Below are positions 1-10,870 of a stretch of 29,250 bases of DNA, in pieces. The stretch comes from Saccoglossus kowalevskii (Eukaryota; Hemichordata; Enteropneusta; Harrimaniidae), in NCBI RefSeq assembly GCF_000003605.2, contig NW_003157229.1:251949-281198 (forward strand). The letters run 5' to 3'. Numbering within the stretch: the first letter of the stretch is position 1; every line of letters begins with the position of its first letter. The position numbers and the translations under genes are program-made. Under the pieces are notes generated by a model. It was not told where the DNA came from, searched no databases, and saw only the letters and a list, made by a program, of their open reading frames with translations.

Positions 1-63
1 AAAATATTTTGAGCATTTAATGAATCAGGGTCAATCAGGTGATAATATAATGCAGTGTAGTAC

Positions 64-208
64 CTGTATCTGGAGTAGAAGAGACTTGCTGTGCGGCAGG
101 GTCAAACCTCTCGTGCCAATCTATGGTCTTATGGTAACTCATCATGACTTCCCACAATGCTTTGCACAAATTCACGAGGCACGGGATGTACGTATCCACA
201 GTGATATG
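64..208 (-). CDS. VPS50: VPS50 coding exon 14 (last exon in window)
   Basis: Encodes [33 protein letters not shown] and a divergent tail [15 protein letters not shown]. It ends one base into a codon before GTACTA. The divergent Ser/Thr/Ala-rich end corresponds to the acidic, poorly conserved linker of the vertebrate protein. Confidence 0.93.
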
Positions 209-3200
209 CTGCGTGTGTGCAAATAAAAAAATAGAACAGCATTGTTAGATTGGTTCATAATGTACATCCTACACACCTGTTGTACTTTTTTTATTAGAAG
301 CACACTTACAATTAAATGGCAGAGGTATGTCTATGGTCATATTTTAATGATCTAATACACAAAATTATGAGTCCTTCATTTGTAAATATTTATATGAATC
401 TTGCTGATAGCCATGTGTTCTCTTCAAGTAGAAGCTTAGTTAATTGCAAAAACTTTTGCGGTAATAATAATAGACTGAATTACATTACTTAGTCTTCCTA
501 GTTTAACATTTTGAAATGTGGTTTGACACAGATGGATTTAGAGATTTGTTATATGAGCAGTAACTATGTCAACTGCACATACAGATGTCTATCCCGAGTA
601 ACAAAGCTTACAGCTATGCATACTTAGTGACACCATCATTTTTGTACATGACACATACTAGATCAAATATACCAAGTGATAAATTTTAAAATTCAAGACT
701 CACCCCACAAAGATCCCTGTACGGCATCTTCTGAAAATTAGTATTGTCACTTCCTGCACATAGCTCTACATATCCTAACACGATAGTAAATGCTGTATTG
801 TGTATTGCACTAGTAAAATGCATATGGAGTTGATCCATTGCTGTCTGAAATCAACAACAAATATTAATGATATAATACAACTGCTCTCACCAGGCAGAAA
901 CTTCTTAATATAGTCAGTAAAATTTAATGGATGCAAGATCAATAACTCTATTTCACCTGGCATGCTTTTAAATCATGAAAATGACACATCATAAAAACTG
1001 AACAGACCTGTAAAATTAGGACTGTTAAATCTATGATGTAATTACGTATTATATAAAGATGATTTGGTAACTAGCTTTCCAATTTAGATTTCATGTAACT
1101 ATAAGTTTGACATGGATTAAAAATACAACGATTGAAAAACCCCTGGGCCAGTAAATTGCAATTATACATTTTACATATAGCGGTATGCACCATTACTCAG
1201 CCAAGTACTTAACACTAGTTGCAAACATTTGACAGCAGATTATAGGATTACAGGAAGAATGAGTCATTACCTGTGTTTTTCCCAGCAGTCTGTAAGCTGT
1301 CTGGACTTTGTTATAATGATGTGTATCAAAGTTTAAACATGTCTTAGCAAGAGCTTGATCAAGTTGCTCCTGAAACACAAAACATTATAATGCATTAGGC
1401 TGACACACTGGTGTGTAAGCAAACATGAAATAGTAATAGCAGTAATGAAGCATGCATAATAATGGTATGTAATAGTACATTGTGTGATGTAATAGTGTGT
1501 ATGTATGAAGTTTGAAGTGAATTGCTCAAGGCATGTCTAAAATAGAATTTATCAAATACAAAATGACCGTCATTTGGCCTTTTGATTCGAAATTACAAAT
1601 CAAAGTGGCATGCAAAGCTACTTATAGTGGTTAATCCTTCTACCAGGTTTGAAGTAAATCAACCACTACATGTCCAAGATCTGGTTCCGGATATATCAAA
1701 ATACCTGATTTTAGTGTATTTTTACAACAAAAATGTCCGCCAAAATGACCATCTTTGACCAAATCAAAAAAATCACTGCATAATTATCAAATAAGGTATT
1801 AAGTATGTGTGAGATTTGAAGAGAATTGGCATTAAAAAGTATGTAGGTCAAATGTATTTATTTTGTAATTCCATCATTGTAACATGGAAACTCTCTGCTC
1901 TACCTACTTGGGTTATTTGAAATCCTGCCCTGGTTGTTGGTTGAGGAACACCTGATGCATTGTTTGTTTTTTTTTCAATCCATGTATGAATACAGAGCCA
2001 AATTGAATAGAATGTTATGAAAGACAAGCTAGCTACACAAGTAAACAACACTTTAGACAGCTGACAATCTCTAACAATACACAAACAGTATTTCATGTTG
2101 ACATCCTCCTATCTCTTTGATACATGAAGTAGGGTAATGTCATTTATATAGGTATATATATATTACCGGTAGGTATTTGTAATTGCACACTTATATTACA
2201 CTTAAAAAAATATATTCTTTGCCTGGCCAACTGTTAAAATGTTTAATTAACCAAGCTTTTATAAACAACAAAAGCTCCATTCAAAAACAAGTCCATGTTT
2301 ATTACTGAAAATGCAACCACAAAAATCAAAGTTTGCCATCTACAATGTACATAAAATATCCACTTTGCATCAAACATAATACCTGTCAATTTTTGGCAAA
2401 CAAACCGAGTGTGCCCACTGCATTCCCTTTTTTTGTTACTATTATTTTTCAGAAAGTTTTCTGGTTGGTCTACCTATCTACAGTACATCACTTGCTCTAT
2501 GTATTATATGCAGTTCAAGTGAAATTAACATTATTCACGTTTATAATTAAGTACTTTAGCATTAAAAAAATCTTTAAAAATGACCAAAACACAACACATT
2601 TTGAAGTTACTAACTGTGAATGAGATGCACCTTGTTCATGAGAGAATTAATATTTAGAATATCCTTATTAACTTACCTCTATCATTTCTAATGTATCTTG
2701 AAGTTTGGAATTCAATTCACTACAAGACAAGAAAAGAAAAAATAGTCAGACATGATATATGAAGAATGGTATCACTTATTTAAATGTTTAATATCTTTGT
2801 TTATGTATAAAATGAATACAAAAATAATAATATTTTGATGAAACATATTACACATTTATACATGTATGTTATTTTTGTGTATAATTCCCCCTTGGCAACG
2901 GGTCTTGGTCAAAATTTATGAAAAAACTATGGAAAAAAATCATCGCTTGAAAAAAACCAAAAGTTGGTGTTTTAAATACAAGTCTAATGTACCTTATGCA
3001 TGTGAAATGTTTAAACGTACTGGCAGCTTTTTGACATTCTAAACATAACTGGATCGCTCCAGGGTAGTCTTCCTCCTGGAATAACAAAAAAAAAGTCGGT
3101 TCAATGACGATATGTTTAATATGTACTTTACTGCTCTTATCATTACTTGAAAGTATCACATATTTAACAGCAATTTACAGGAACATACAGGCATACTAAT

Positions 3201-6200
3201 GATAAATGATGTAATCATGACCTACCTCCATCATTTCACGTAACCTGATATCTGTCCTTTGCTGTCAAAACAAAACAATTACAAGAGTGAGACAATCACA
3301 AAATAATTATGTAAACTGAATCACTGTTGCAGTCACGGAAATACACATTCAGACTGGAAGTTATATATTCATTGACAGGAACATTTCTGTTAAAGCATCC
3401 GTGTCATTGTACTGCATCATGTGTTTGGTATGGCTCCTATGTGGTGCTTAAGAATACATCTGTATATCTATAACATGATGTAGAATGAATATATAAAATT
3501 GTAAGTCAAATCATGTCAGAGATATGGCTCTAGAACCACAATCATTATAACAAAATTTAAATCCGATCTGAAAAACAAAATGACGTGCATCAAGGTCCCA
3601 TAATGTCCAACATATGCACCAAGTTTGAACAAAATCCATCCATAAATGCTTGATTTAGATGATTTTTCAGCACAAAAATGTCCACCATTCGACCATTTTG
3701 AATCAGATCGTTAAACAAATTGATGTGCATATGTACAATATTATGTTTGAAGTTGTAATGTAATCAGTCCAGGCATGTCTAAGATATAGGTCTGGATGCA
3801 CGCACAGACAGACACAGGGACGCACAGAGGTCAAACCATAAGTCCCCGTTTTCGCACTGCATCCGAACAGAGACTAAAAAATCATTATTACAGGGTTACT
3901 TTAATGTAGAGAAATTGGAGCACGTAGCACTGCTGGTTCATCTTTCCACTAGTGAAATATATTCTGTATATACACATGTATTACCGGTACCGTTATTTAT
4001 AATTTGGGAAGGGTAGAGATTATTAAATGTGCAAAGTGAACTGATCATTTAGGTGTTGTGAAGTCTTACCAATGTTTTAATTGTATGAAGCGATCTCATC
4101 AAGCTGACTAGCTGTAATCGTTTTCTGTGATTAGATAAAATACTTAAAGATGCTACGGTAAAGTCTTTCTTAGCCAGTGACAGTTGTCTGCAAGAAATGA
4201 ATGAAGGAATAAATGAATATTTAAACAATATTGATTTATTTTTGACCAACAGCTGATGTGGGTGGCTGACTTATGCGACTCTGTACTAAATTTGTACATT
4301 AAAATCTTAGTATATGAATACAAACATTTGTTTGGATTGTTCAGGTATGTTGTGGTATGCAATGAGCATAATTTCAGCAAGAATGTCATTATTTACATTT
4401 CATTGTTTGTACAAGATACTCGGATATCCCAAAAATAGGAATAAATGTCAAGTGAGAATTGAGCTTAAACTGAGAAAAGACACAACCCAAACTGCAAATA
4501 TATATTCTATTTCAGGATACAATTAGGAAAAGCTTTTAACATGGGGAAGTTAAATCTATGTACATGACATAGGGTGGTCTATGAGGGTGTGAAAAAGTTA
4601 TGAGCAAGTGTGGTAAAAATTACCTTCTACCATTTGCACATATCACATTTGCTGTCTGTAAATTTGTCTGCAACTCCATCACTCTTTGCAGCTCCTGAAA
4701 ATTTAAGGAAATCCTAATCGTCTTAAAATCATATCATATCATACAATGAAGTGAATTTAAAGGATTATGGTGATGAACACAATCATGATAATGAAAATAA
4801 ATCTGAACATGGATTATCTATTATCATGATTATATAAAAATAGTGAACTCCCACTACAATAAAGTGTCATGTGATTTAATATCAGGCTTGATAGTTTATT
4901 TATATGCCACTGTAGTAGAGCCTGAAACTATGACAACTAAAGTTGATTGACATCATCAGCGCCTACCTTGACATATGCAGATTGGTTTTCCAATACAAGA
5001 TCCGATACTTTTTTAGATACCTGAATAAGTAAGAAGGCAAGTGAAATTAGTAAACATATCATAGCATGTTTGGAAATGGCAGTATGTATTTTTTTAAATT
5101 AAGCAAGATGTATGGCCTTACTCAGAAAAAGAGATGAATGGAGCAATTAGAAGTTGTTGACAGGTAGACTTTGAAACAAGGCATGTACACACACTTCTAA
5201 TACATGCATAACTATACTAAGCAACACAGATTTTGGTATTCACAAGTTGTTACTCTTTAAAACCAAATTTTTTTTTTCTAGGCTACACTTCTTGCTTTTT
5301 TTGTTTTAGTTGATAAATGCAATTGCATGTTATTGTACACACTAGTCTCCAAAACATAATATTAAGTTTTTGGAAGGCAGGGCAGACTGTACTGACGGTA
5401 AAGTGCTCTGAGAATCAAAGCCATAACCTCCCTGATGTGTGGTGAAAACATTAAGTACTGAACTATCACTTGGGTTCAGATGAGTTCACTTGGGTTCAGA
5501 TGAGTTCACTTACTGCCTGTAACTGTTTTCTTAGCACATCTCTGTCTTCATCCATCTTATCTAAATCAATAGGTTGTGTACTGTCCAGTTTCTAATGAAA
5601 GCAAGTAAAAGAACATAATTATATATTAAATAATTATTCCCCCCTGATTGGATTTGAGGTCAAATATGTAGTATTGGGTACTGACAGCCATGACACCAAA
5701 TAATCACGTTTAATGTGTACTATAACAATACTATAAATATTGATATTTTGGGGAAATATTTTTTTTTTATAGCAAGACACTTCACTATGGGCGTCATTCA
5801 AAATCAGTGACAATCATTCCCAAAGACATTTATTTACAATTTTATAAACCTAAACTTGCTGGGTAATTCCCCATCATCAATAAGATTTTGTTGACTTTTC
5901 AGGCCCATTTTAACAAGTTCAAAATCACTGAGGATATTTTTGTAATAATGCGGGGGACTTGCTGGAATTTTTTTTTATTTTTTGGAAATATATTCACTGA
6001 CATTAATTTTGTGTTTACATTTTCCCAAATTACATTTCATAAGAAGTTCAATTTTTCTTTCTTTTCTCCTTAATGAAACCCTTCACCCCACCTCAGTTTT
6101 TAAATGTAGAACCAATTATGGTATAATTAGTAGAGAATCAATATAGAAACATTTGCAGTATATCATATTCAGTGCTTGTATGTTGTGTTTTACAACATAA

Positions 6201-9200
6201 ATGCCACCATTTTTTTATGGTTGAATATTGCGAATTTGTTTACAAATCTGCACCAAGGTGTTTAGAATGAATTGGTGTTCAGTAAATAAAGGTGTTCAGT
6301 ATATAAAGATGTTCAGCATAATAAAGGTGTTCAGTATACAAAGGTGTTCAGTATACAAAGGTGTTCAGTATACAAAGGTGTTCAGTATACAAAGGTGTTC
6401 AGTATATAAAGGTGTTCAGCATAATAAAGATGTTTAGTATAGAGGTGTTCAGCATATAAAGGTGTTTAGTATATAAAGGTGTTTAGCATAATAAAGATGT
6501 TTAGTATAGGTGTTCAGTATATAAAGGTGTTTAGTATATAAAGGTGTTCAGCATATATAAAGATGTTTAGTATAGAGGTGTTCAGTATATAAAGGTATTC
6601 AGCATATATAAAGATGTTTAGTATAGAGGTGTTCAGTATATAAAGGTGTTCAGCATATATAAAGATGTTTAGTATAGAGGTGTTCAGTAAATAAAAGTGT
6701 TTAGTATATAAAGATGTTCAGTAAATAAAAGTGTTAGTATATAAAGATGTTCAGTATATAAACATGTTTAGTATAGAGGTGTTCAGTATATAAAGGTGTT
6801 CAGTATATAAAGGTGTTCAGCATATATAAAGATGTTTAGTATAGAGGTGTTCAGTATATAAAGGTGTTTAGTATATAAAGGTGTGCAGCATAATAAGATG
6901 TTTAGTATAGAGGTGTTCAGTATATAAAGGTGTTCAGTATATAAAGGTGTTTAGTATATAAAGGTGTTTAGTATATAAAGGTGTTTAGTATATAAAGGTG
7001 TTTAGTATATAAAGGTGTTTAGTATATAAAGGTGTTCAGTATATAAAGGTGTTCAGTATATAAAGGTGTTCAGTATATAGAGGTGTTCAGTATATAAAGA
7101 TATTTAGTATAGAGGTGTTCAGTATATAAAGGCATTCTGAGTTTATACAAATTTTCTGTTTACACAAGCCCTATGTAATATCTGCTCCAAAAAAAAAAAA
7201 GCAGCATCATTACTGCTTAATCCCTTTGAGAAATGATGACCAATTGGTCCACAACTGGCAAAGAAATTATAGAAATTACATAAAATGACCAGAATGTTGG
7301 TAGGAAACATTTTATCATGCAAAGTACTCACCTTAAGCTCGTATCGAGAAGAGTCAAAACTGTCATCACTGAAATAAACATCCTCTATACTGGAAATTAA
7401 CTGTAATTTAACCAATATAATAAACAATAAGCTTAATAGTTGACTGACTTTATTAAACTCACAGGATCTGAGATTAAATTTTAACAGCTATTTGCATGTG
7501 CTGGTACATGACAATTCAAACAAGCAGCCTGTCGGCTGAGATAGCTCCGCTGTTAGCAATGCACATTTCAATTAAAGAACTGAAGATATTATTAGAAAAT
7601 AAACAATATGTATAGTATCAAAGCAATCAGACTTGCTGTTTTCAACAAAAATGTCAAAAATATTCATTAAAATTAGATAATTGAAGATATCATCACAAAA
7701 TGAACAAATTTGAGAGAGGTCTACCTGAGGTACCTATATGTATAGTATCAAAGCAATCAGACTTGCTGTTTTCAACAAAAATGTCAAAAATATTCATTAA
7801 AATTAGATAATTGAAGATATCATCACAAAATGAACAAATCTGAGAGAGGTACATGTACATGTAGTACCTATATATGCAATATCAAAGCAATCGGACATAC
7901 GGTTTTTAACAAGAAAATATCACTTTTTACCAAAAATGACAAAAATATTTACCAAAATTAGAGAATTGAAGATATCATCATGAAATGAACAAATCTAAGA
8001 GAGGTCTACCCAAGGTACATATACACCAAGTATCAAAGCATTCTGGCTTGTAGTTTTCAAGAAGTCAAAAAAGTAAAACATTGACACGGACGCCGACGAC
8101 GGACAATCACTCATATGATAAGCCCCGCTTGACAAAGTCGACAGCGGAGCTAATAAAATATGTTAGTGTTAGAACTCATATATTTCATGAACATTTGTAA
8201 TTTTTGAATGAATATCAAATAGTGTGTATGGTTATGAATGATCATTTACCTCAGCCTGCTCCAAGGGATCTCTGGCAAACTCGCGATCTTCTTCCTGAGA
8301 TACAAAAACCTTTGATTAATTGATGAAGTAATTTGCTCTTAACATGTGGCAGTCATTTCTAACTAATTTACATACCAAGTCTCGCTTTTGGGTCCCCTAT
8401 AAAATACATACTATTTGCCTCTGATACATCCATTAATGTGAAAGGCTTGAAACACAAATAATCATTAATGGACGCTGTATGATAAAAGTAAATTAGACTG
8501 TCCACTACACTGTGTAATGGAGGATATATACATAATAGTTGAAGTACACACAAGACTGTAGTTTTGTGATTTTTGCATGGGGTGTAATTTCACAGGTATT
8601 ACTTTATTTATCTGAAAAATCAACCACTGCAAAAGATCACCCATTGGCGATGTTTCAGCACCTGAGCGATCTTTTGGTACCACAAAAACAGTTGAATATC
8701 GGTTGTAAGACACATTTTTTTTTTGAGAACACAAATTAATAAGATACAAATCAGCTTTGGCAGGTTTAGTGAGAACACAACAACACTATACAAGCAAACA
8801 CACAAACCTGGTCCAACACAAGTATGTTTTCACTGCATTAATACACAATATATAAACAAGAATGACATCACCTGTCATCATTGTTACAACTTCATAATAT
8901 CATATAAATTTAGAAACAGTGTTGTTTACACCTCTAAACGTAATTTTTTTTAAATTAAAAACAGTTCAACTGTATCTTTATTTCACAATTTACATACTTT
9001 TTTCGACCCAACTGTTTCAAACAACAAATGTTTCAATTCTATAACAATCAGAACAGTGAAAATATAAATGAAAGATGAGCTGGATATTGTGAATATTTTT
9101 TTTTTTTTCAAAAAATGCCTGCTGTGAATAGGTTTCCATTTTAAGAGCTCTAATCCCCACCTCTAATCATGATCATTGAATCTTTGCCCAAAATAATTTT

Positions 9201-10730
9201 TGAACATGTCAAATACACAATGCACAATACACAATGAATCATTATTCCCAGACAAAAACTATGGCTGCAACATCTGTCCTCATACCATGTAACAAGAACA
9301 CCGTTTTCAAAGTTTTGCAATCTGACACTAGATTTAAAGATGAGCAAAGGGGAAATTTTCATACCACTGGTTTTCATATTTGGTTGCCCCATGACAAAAG
9401 TGGTTGTCAGGGACAACCAATCATCCACATTTTATTTCAATGATTACCGAGACATGCATCCTAACAAAAAAAAACTTCCACCAACAACTCCAAATAGATG
9501 TGAATGCAGTCTGTACCTTGTACTTGTAAATCGGCTCGTAGCCTGGACTTGACTGATCATCGTCTAAAGATGAACTCCTCTGCTTTGAACCCTGTTGTAA
9601 TATAGTTTAAATAAAAGCATTCAATACATTAAATCTTGATGAAGACACTGGATATTTATCATGGAACATTTTGGGAGATGCCCATATTTTATAGTTTCCA
9701 GTAAATCGAAATACAGTTAACTGTTTATTAACATTTGAGTTACTAAATTTGAATGTTAAAAAGAACAAAAAAATCTATGTTACCATTAACTCAATGTTTG
9801 GTTAACTGTTAATTAAAGTTTGAGTTACTAAATGCGACATTCAACAACAGTAACAATTTATGTTGCTCGTAACTCAAAGTTTGGTTAACTGTTAATTGAA
9901 CATTGAGTTACAATTTGTGTGTAGTTTCCCAAAAGTGGGTGTGGTTTTATTTTAGTGATCGTCAAGAAACACTGGAAAACTCTAATGTACACACTCGCAC
10001 TGATTGTTTTGGTAAGCACGACAATCAACATATACATGTATGTGTATTAGTGTTGTTATCAAAAGGAAACTTGTGGGCTGCAATAGGTAGTATAAAATGT
10101 TTTCACTCTTATCGTACATTTATATATTAGTACTTGCCTCATCAAGTGTAACTCGCTGGCCTGAAGATTATGTTGAATATTGATTGAAAGCTATCTCACC
10201 ATACATGACAGCATGTTTGTCAACTCCACCCACCACCCATGCATCCTACCAGCTAACCCGGCCCCTGAATGACCAAACCGAAGGGGCACTAATCTACAGT
10301 AAGTGCCTCGATCTTGTCAAGTGTCATAGAAATCATGATCCATACTCACTTCCCGTACAAAACTATACCGCCCGTTTTGGCAAAAGTAATCAAATACTAC
10401 ACTCTCTTGTCCAACCATCGGACACTATTGTAAAATTCACAATTACGGGTAAGCACTGTATTACACAAGATGTGCCCGTACTACAGTTCTTCAACTACAT
10501 CCGGATGTCCAACTGCCGCAAGTGATAATTATAGAACGATTTATTTTGTGGAGTAAGTCAGAAATATCTTCATACTATCACTAAGCCTGTCGTTACTAAA
10601 TGGAATTGCTTTCCTAATAATAATATTCGAAACTGTAAAGGTGTTAAACGCTAGTCATACAATTTATTATGAAAAACGAACGAAATACACTTACTGGTAA
10701 TAAGGATCTGATTTTCTTTCGCAACGCCAT
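64..10730 (-). CDS. VPS50: VPS50/syndetin, N-terminal 14 coding exons (partial gene)
   Basis: VPS50 (syndetin, CCDC132) replaces VPS54 in the EARP tethering complex, which returns endocytosed cargo from endosomes to the plasma membrane with VPS51, VPS52 and VPS53. I joined exons at 10695-10730, 9517-9591, 8250-8294, 7332-7400, 5514-5591, 4967-5020, 4624-4694, 4070-4187, 3226-3261, 2993-3075, 2677-2719, 1271-1369, 704-844 and 64-208. All introns are GT-AG and all phases agree, giving about 364 codons, roughly the first third of a protein of about 960 residues. Signature stretches include [60 protein letters not shown] and [16 protein letters not shown], matching the coiled-coil Vps54-N-type region of animal VPS50. 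There is no stop or frameshift in any exon, so the gene looks functional. The remaining exons lie left of the window. Confidence 0.96.
209..703 (-). other. VPS50 intron 13
   Basis: AT-rich intron between exons 13 and 14. I see no repeat family, conserved ORF or RNA structure in it. Confidence 0.6.
704..844 (-). CDS. VPS50: VPS50 coding exon 13
   Basis: Forty-seven codons starting [19 protein letters not shown], then [11 protein letters not shown], a variable SDNTNFQK stretch, and YRDLCG before GTGAGT. Phase 0 on both sides. Confidence 0.95.
1271..1369 (-). CDS. VPS50: VPS50 coding exon 12
   Basis: Thirty-three codons, [19 protein letters not shown] then [14 protein letters not shown], phase 0 on both sides, donor GTAATG. 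A strongly conserved block. Confidence 0.95.
1370..2676 (-). other. VPS50 intron 11 with a degenerate family-B fragment
   Basis: Large AT-rich intron. About 1500-1850 carries decayed words of the family-B interspersed repeat (AAATGACCGTCATTTGGCC, AAAATGTCCGCCAAAATGACC, and gtgtgagatttgaag-like phrases), without the terminal hairpin. The rest (1850-2660) shows nothing I can assign. Confidence 0.45.
2677..2719 (-). CDS. VPS50: VPS50 coding exon 11
   Basis: Completes the serine codon split from exon 10 and encodes [14 protein letters not shown]. Acceptor TAG, donor GTAAGT. The small size (43 bp) and phase 2-to-0 behaviour fit the neighbouring exons exactly. Confidence 0.92.
2993..3075 (-). CDS. 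VPS50: VPS50 coding exon 10
   Basis: Encodes [19 protein letters not shown] followed by TFKHFTCI and the first two bases of a serine codon. Donor GTACAT. This is one of the most conserved blocks of VPS50 and makes the gene identification secure. Confidence 0.96.
3226..3261 (-). CDS. VPS50: VPS50 coding exon 9 (micro-exon)
   Basis: Only 36 bp: [12 protein letters not shown], acceptor CAG, donor GTAGGT, phase 0. It lies exactly where the family has QRTDxRLxEMLE and joins exon 8 to the EEDYPGAIQ exon. Confidence 0.92.
3400..3880 (+). repeat. Family-B interspersed repeat, single copy with terminal hairpin
   Basis: Lies in VPS50 intron 8. It shares phrases with 15.0-16.26 kb: tcagagatatggctctagaa, caaggtcccataatgtc, accaagtttgaacaaaatcc, and a CGCACAGACAGACAC-type stretch. 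It ends at AAGTCCCCGTTTTCGCACTG followed by ATCCGAACAGAGACT. The hairpin arms are slightly mismatched here. No coding capacity. Confidence 0.75.
3881..4069 (-). other. Rest of VPS50 intron 8
   Basis: Short AT-rich stretch between the family-B copy and exon 8; nothing assignable. Confidence 0.5.
4070..4187 (-). CDS. VPS50: VPS50 coding exon 8
   Basis: One base plus 39 codons. It encodes [20 protein letters not shown], then [19 protein letters not shown], then a GTAAGA donor. The LLxNxRKR-LL-SLRTIKTL pattern is typical of VPS50. Confidence 0.94.
4188..4623 (-). other. VPS50 intron 7
   Basis: Open frames on the plus strand here (for example 4256-4438 and 4314-4526) have AT-driven composition, no similarity I recognise and no splice context. 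I treat the stretch as intron with nothing else in it. Confidence 0.55.
4624..4694 (-). CDS. VPS50: VPS50 coding exon 7
   Basis: Encodes [20 protein letters not shown] and then NGRR, with the last arginine codon split (AG at the exon end, A at the start of exon 8). The donor is GTAATT. Conserved coiled-coil segment ending in the VIC-NGRR signature. Confidence 0.93.
4967..5020 (-). CDS. VPS50: VPS50 coding exon 6
   Basis: Eighteen codons, [18 protein letters not shown], phase 0 both sides. Nearly every position fits the conserved VSKKV-DLxLE-Q-AYVK segment of animal VPS50. Confidence 0.93.
5467..5511. repeat. 20-bp tandem duplication next to an exon 5 splice donor
   Basis: Two exact tandem copies of CACTTGGGTTCAGATGAGTT, followed by a partial third (CACTTA) that forms the minus-strand GTAAGTG donor of VPS50 exon 5. 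The intronic copies therefore repeat part of the donor neighbourhood. Confidence 0.85.
5514..5591 (-). CDS. VPS50: VPS50 coding exon 5
   Basis: Twenty-six codons from [10 protein letters not shown] to VLRKQLQA, phase 0 both sides, donor GTAAGT. This is the start of the coiled coil. A 20-bp tandem duplication begins within a few bases of the donor on the intron side. Confidence 0.9.
5592..6265 (-). other. VPS50 intron 4, unique part
   Basis: AT-rich intron sequence preceding the minisatellite. The plus-strand open frame at 5888-6073 is phenylalanine-rich and composition-driven. Nothing assignable. Confidence 0.5.
6268..7132. repeat. 17-bp minisatellite, about 50 copies, in VPS50 intron 4
   Basis: Tandem array of AGGTGTTCAGTATATAA with variants: GTTTAG for GTTCAG, TATACAA for TATATAA, AAAGATG for AAAGGTG, and a contracted unit TTTAGTATAGAGGTG. 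The contracted unit recurs at roughly regular intervals between about 6430 and 6920, so a higher-order unit of several 17-mers seems to have been copied as a block. The run at about 6940-7075 is nearly homogeneous, pointing to more recent expansion. Open frames across it simply reflect the lack of stops in the unit. Confidence 0.95.
7332..7400 (-). CDS. VPS50: VPS50 coding exon 4
   Basis: Twenty-three codons beginning [16 protein letters not shown] and ending SSRYELK before GTGAGT. The IE-VYF-DSFD-YEL pattern is the most recognisable N-terminal signature of VPS50. Confidence 0.93.
7522..8156 (+). mobile_element. Family-A non-autonomous element, copy 1 (VPS50 intron 3)
   Basis: Starts CAGCCTGTCGGCTGAG then ATAGCTCCGCTGTTAGC, and ends GTCGACAGCGGAGCTAATA. 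The AGCTCCGCTGT near the left end is the reverse complement of ACAGCGGAGCT at the right end, so the element has short subterminal inverted repeats. Between them are three degenerate tandem units of about 120-150 bp containing CAATCAGACTTG, a run of AAAATGACAAAAATATTC, and AATTGAAGATATCATCA. No ORF. Copies also lie at 18990-24670 (interrupted) and 25868-26700. Confidence 0.8.
8250..8294 (-). CDS. VPS50: VPS50 coding exon 3
   Basis: Fifteen codons, [15 protein letters not shown], phase 0 at both ends, with acceptor CAG and donor GTAAAT. It leads directly into the conserved segment of exon 4, as the acidic DPxxEQE-like stretch does in other VPS50 proteins. Confidence 0.8.
8295..9516 (-). other. 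VPS50 intron 2
   Basis: Several overlapping short open frames on both strands (for example 8465-8749 and 9150-9428) lack splice sites or recognisable motifs. I see no repeat family or gene here. Confidence 0.5.
9517..9591 (-). CDS. VPS50: VPS50 coding exon 2
   Basis: Twenty-five codons in phase 0, acceptor CAG, donor GTACAG. It encodes a Ser/Asp-rich linker ([12 protein letters not shown]) and then GYEPIYKYK. This is the poorly conserved part of VPS50, so it is assigned by phase and position rather than by strong similarity. Confidence 0.75.
9718..9914. repeat. Degenerate 85-90-bp tandem repeat
   Basis: Just over two units built around GGTTAACTGTTAATT and TTTGAGTTACTAAAT, which recur with alternating GTTAAC palindromes. 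Intronic (VPS50 intron 1), no coding capacity. Confidence 0.6.
10205..10525 (+). other. Unassigned 106-codon open frame in VPS50 intron 1
   Basis: An ATG-started frame on the plus strand ([18 protein letters not shown] at the start, YIRMSNCRK at the end) in slightly less AT-rich sequence than its surroundings. It has no domain I recognise, no signal peptide and no obvious promoter. Position antisense inside an intron makes a real gene unlikely, but composition is more even than in the other intronic frames. Confidence 0.15.
10695..10730 (-). CDS. VPS50: VPS50 coding exon 1 (start codon)
   Basis: Twelve codons, [12 protein letters not shown], followed by a GTAAGT donor. The ATG sits in a good context (GACATGG) and is the only one that leads in frame into exon 2. 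The basic, short N-terminus resembles the basic start of vertebrate VPS50. A first coding exon this short is common when most of the transcript leader is in the same exon. Confidence 0.85.
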
Positions 10731-10870
10731 GTCAAACTACAAGATATACCAGAAATTGTGATTTTGTTGGTGGACGAGCAATCATATAAATCCGGAGGTA
10801 GCCATCTTGGAACAGACAATCACATGACCTTTACATCTGGGCTATAGAGGGCGTGTTTAGCTTGCCTTTT
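10731..10870 (-). promoter_or_regulatory. Putative VPS50 promoter with YY1-like and E-box motifs
   Basis: On the minus strand, an AAGATGGC motif (10801-10808), which matches the YY1 core often found just downstream of animal start sites, lies about 75 bp upstream of the ATG. A TCATGTGA box (10820-10827), of the MITF/TFE M-box type, lies about 20 bp further upstream. No TATA box is evident at a convincing position. Both motifs are short and their use is inferred; the link of TFE-type boxes to endolysosomal genes makes the second one suggestive only. Confidence 0.35.

Noticed and set aside
6228-6437. Periodic Cys/Val/Phe-rich open frame across the minisatellite
   Set aside because: It follows from a 17-bp unit without stops in that frame; no start context, no homology and no splice sites.
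7522-8156. CRISPR-like direct repeats in family-A and family-B arrays
   Set aside because: Units are 120-300 bp, degenerate, without unique spacers, and in an intron-bearing animal genome.
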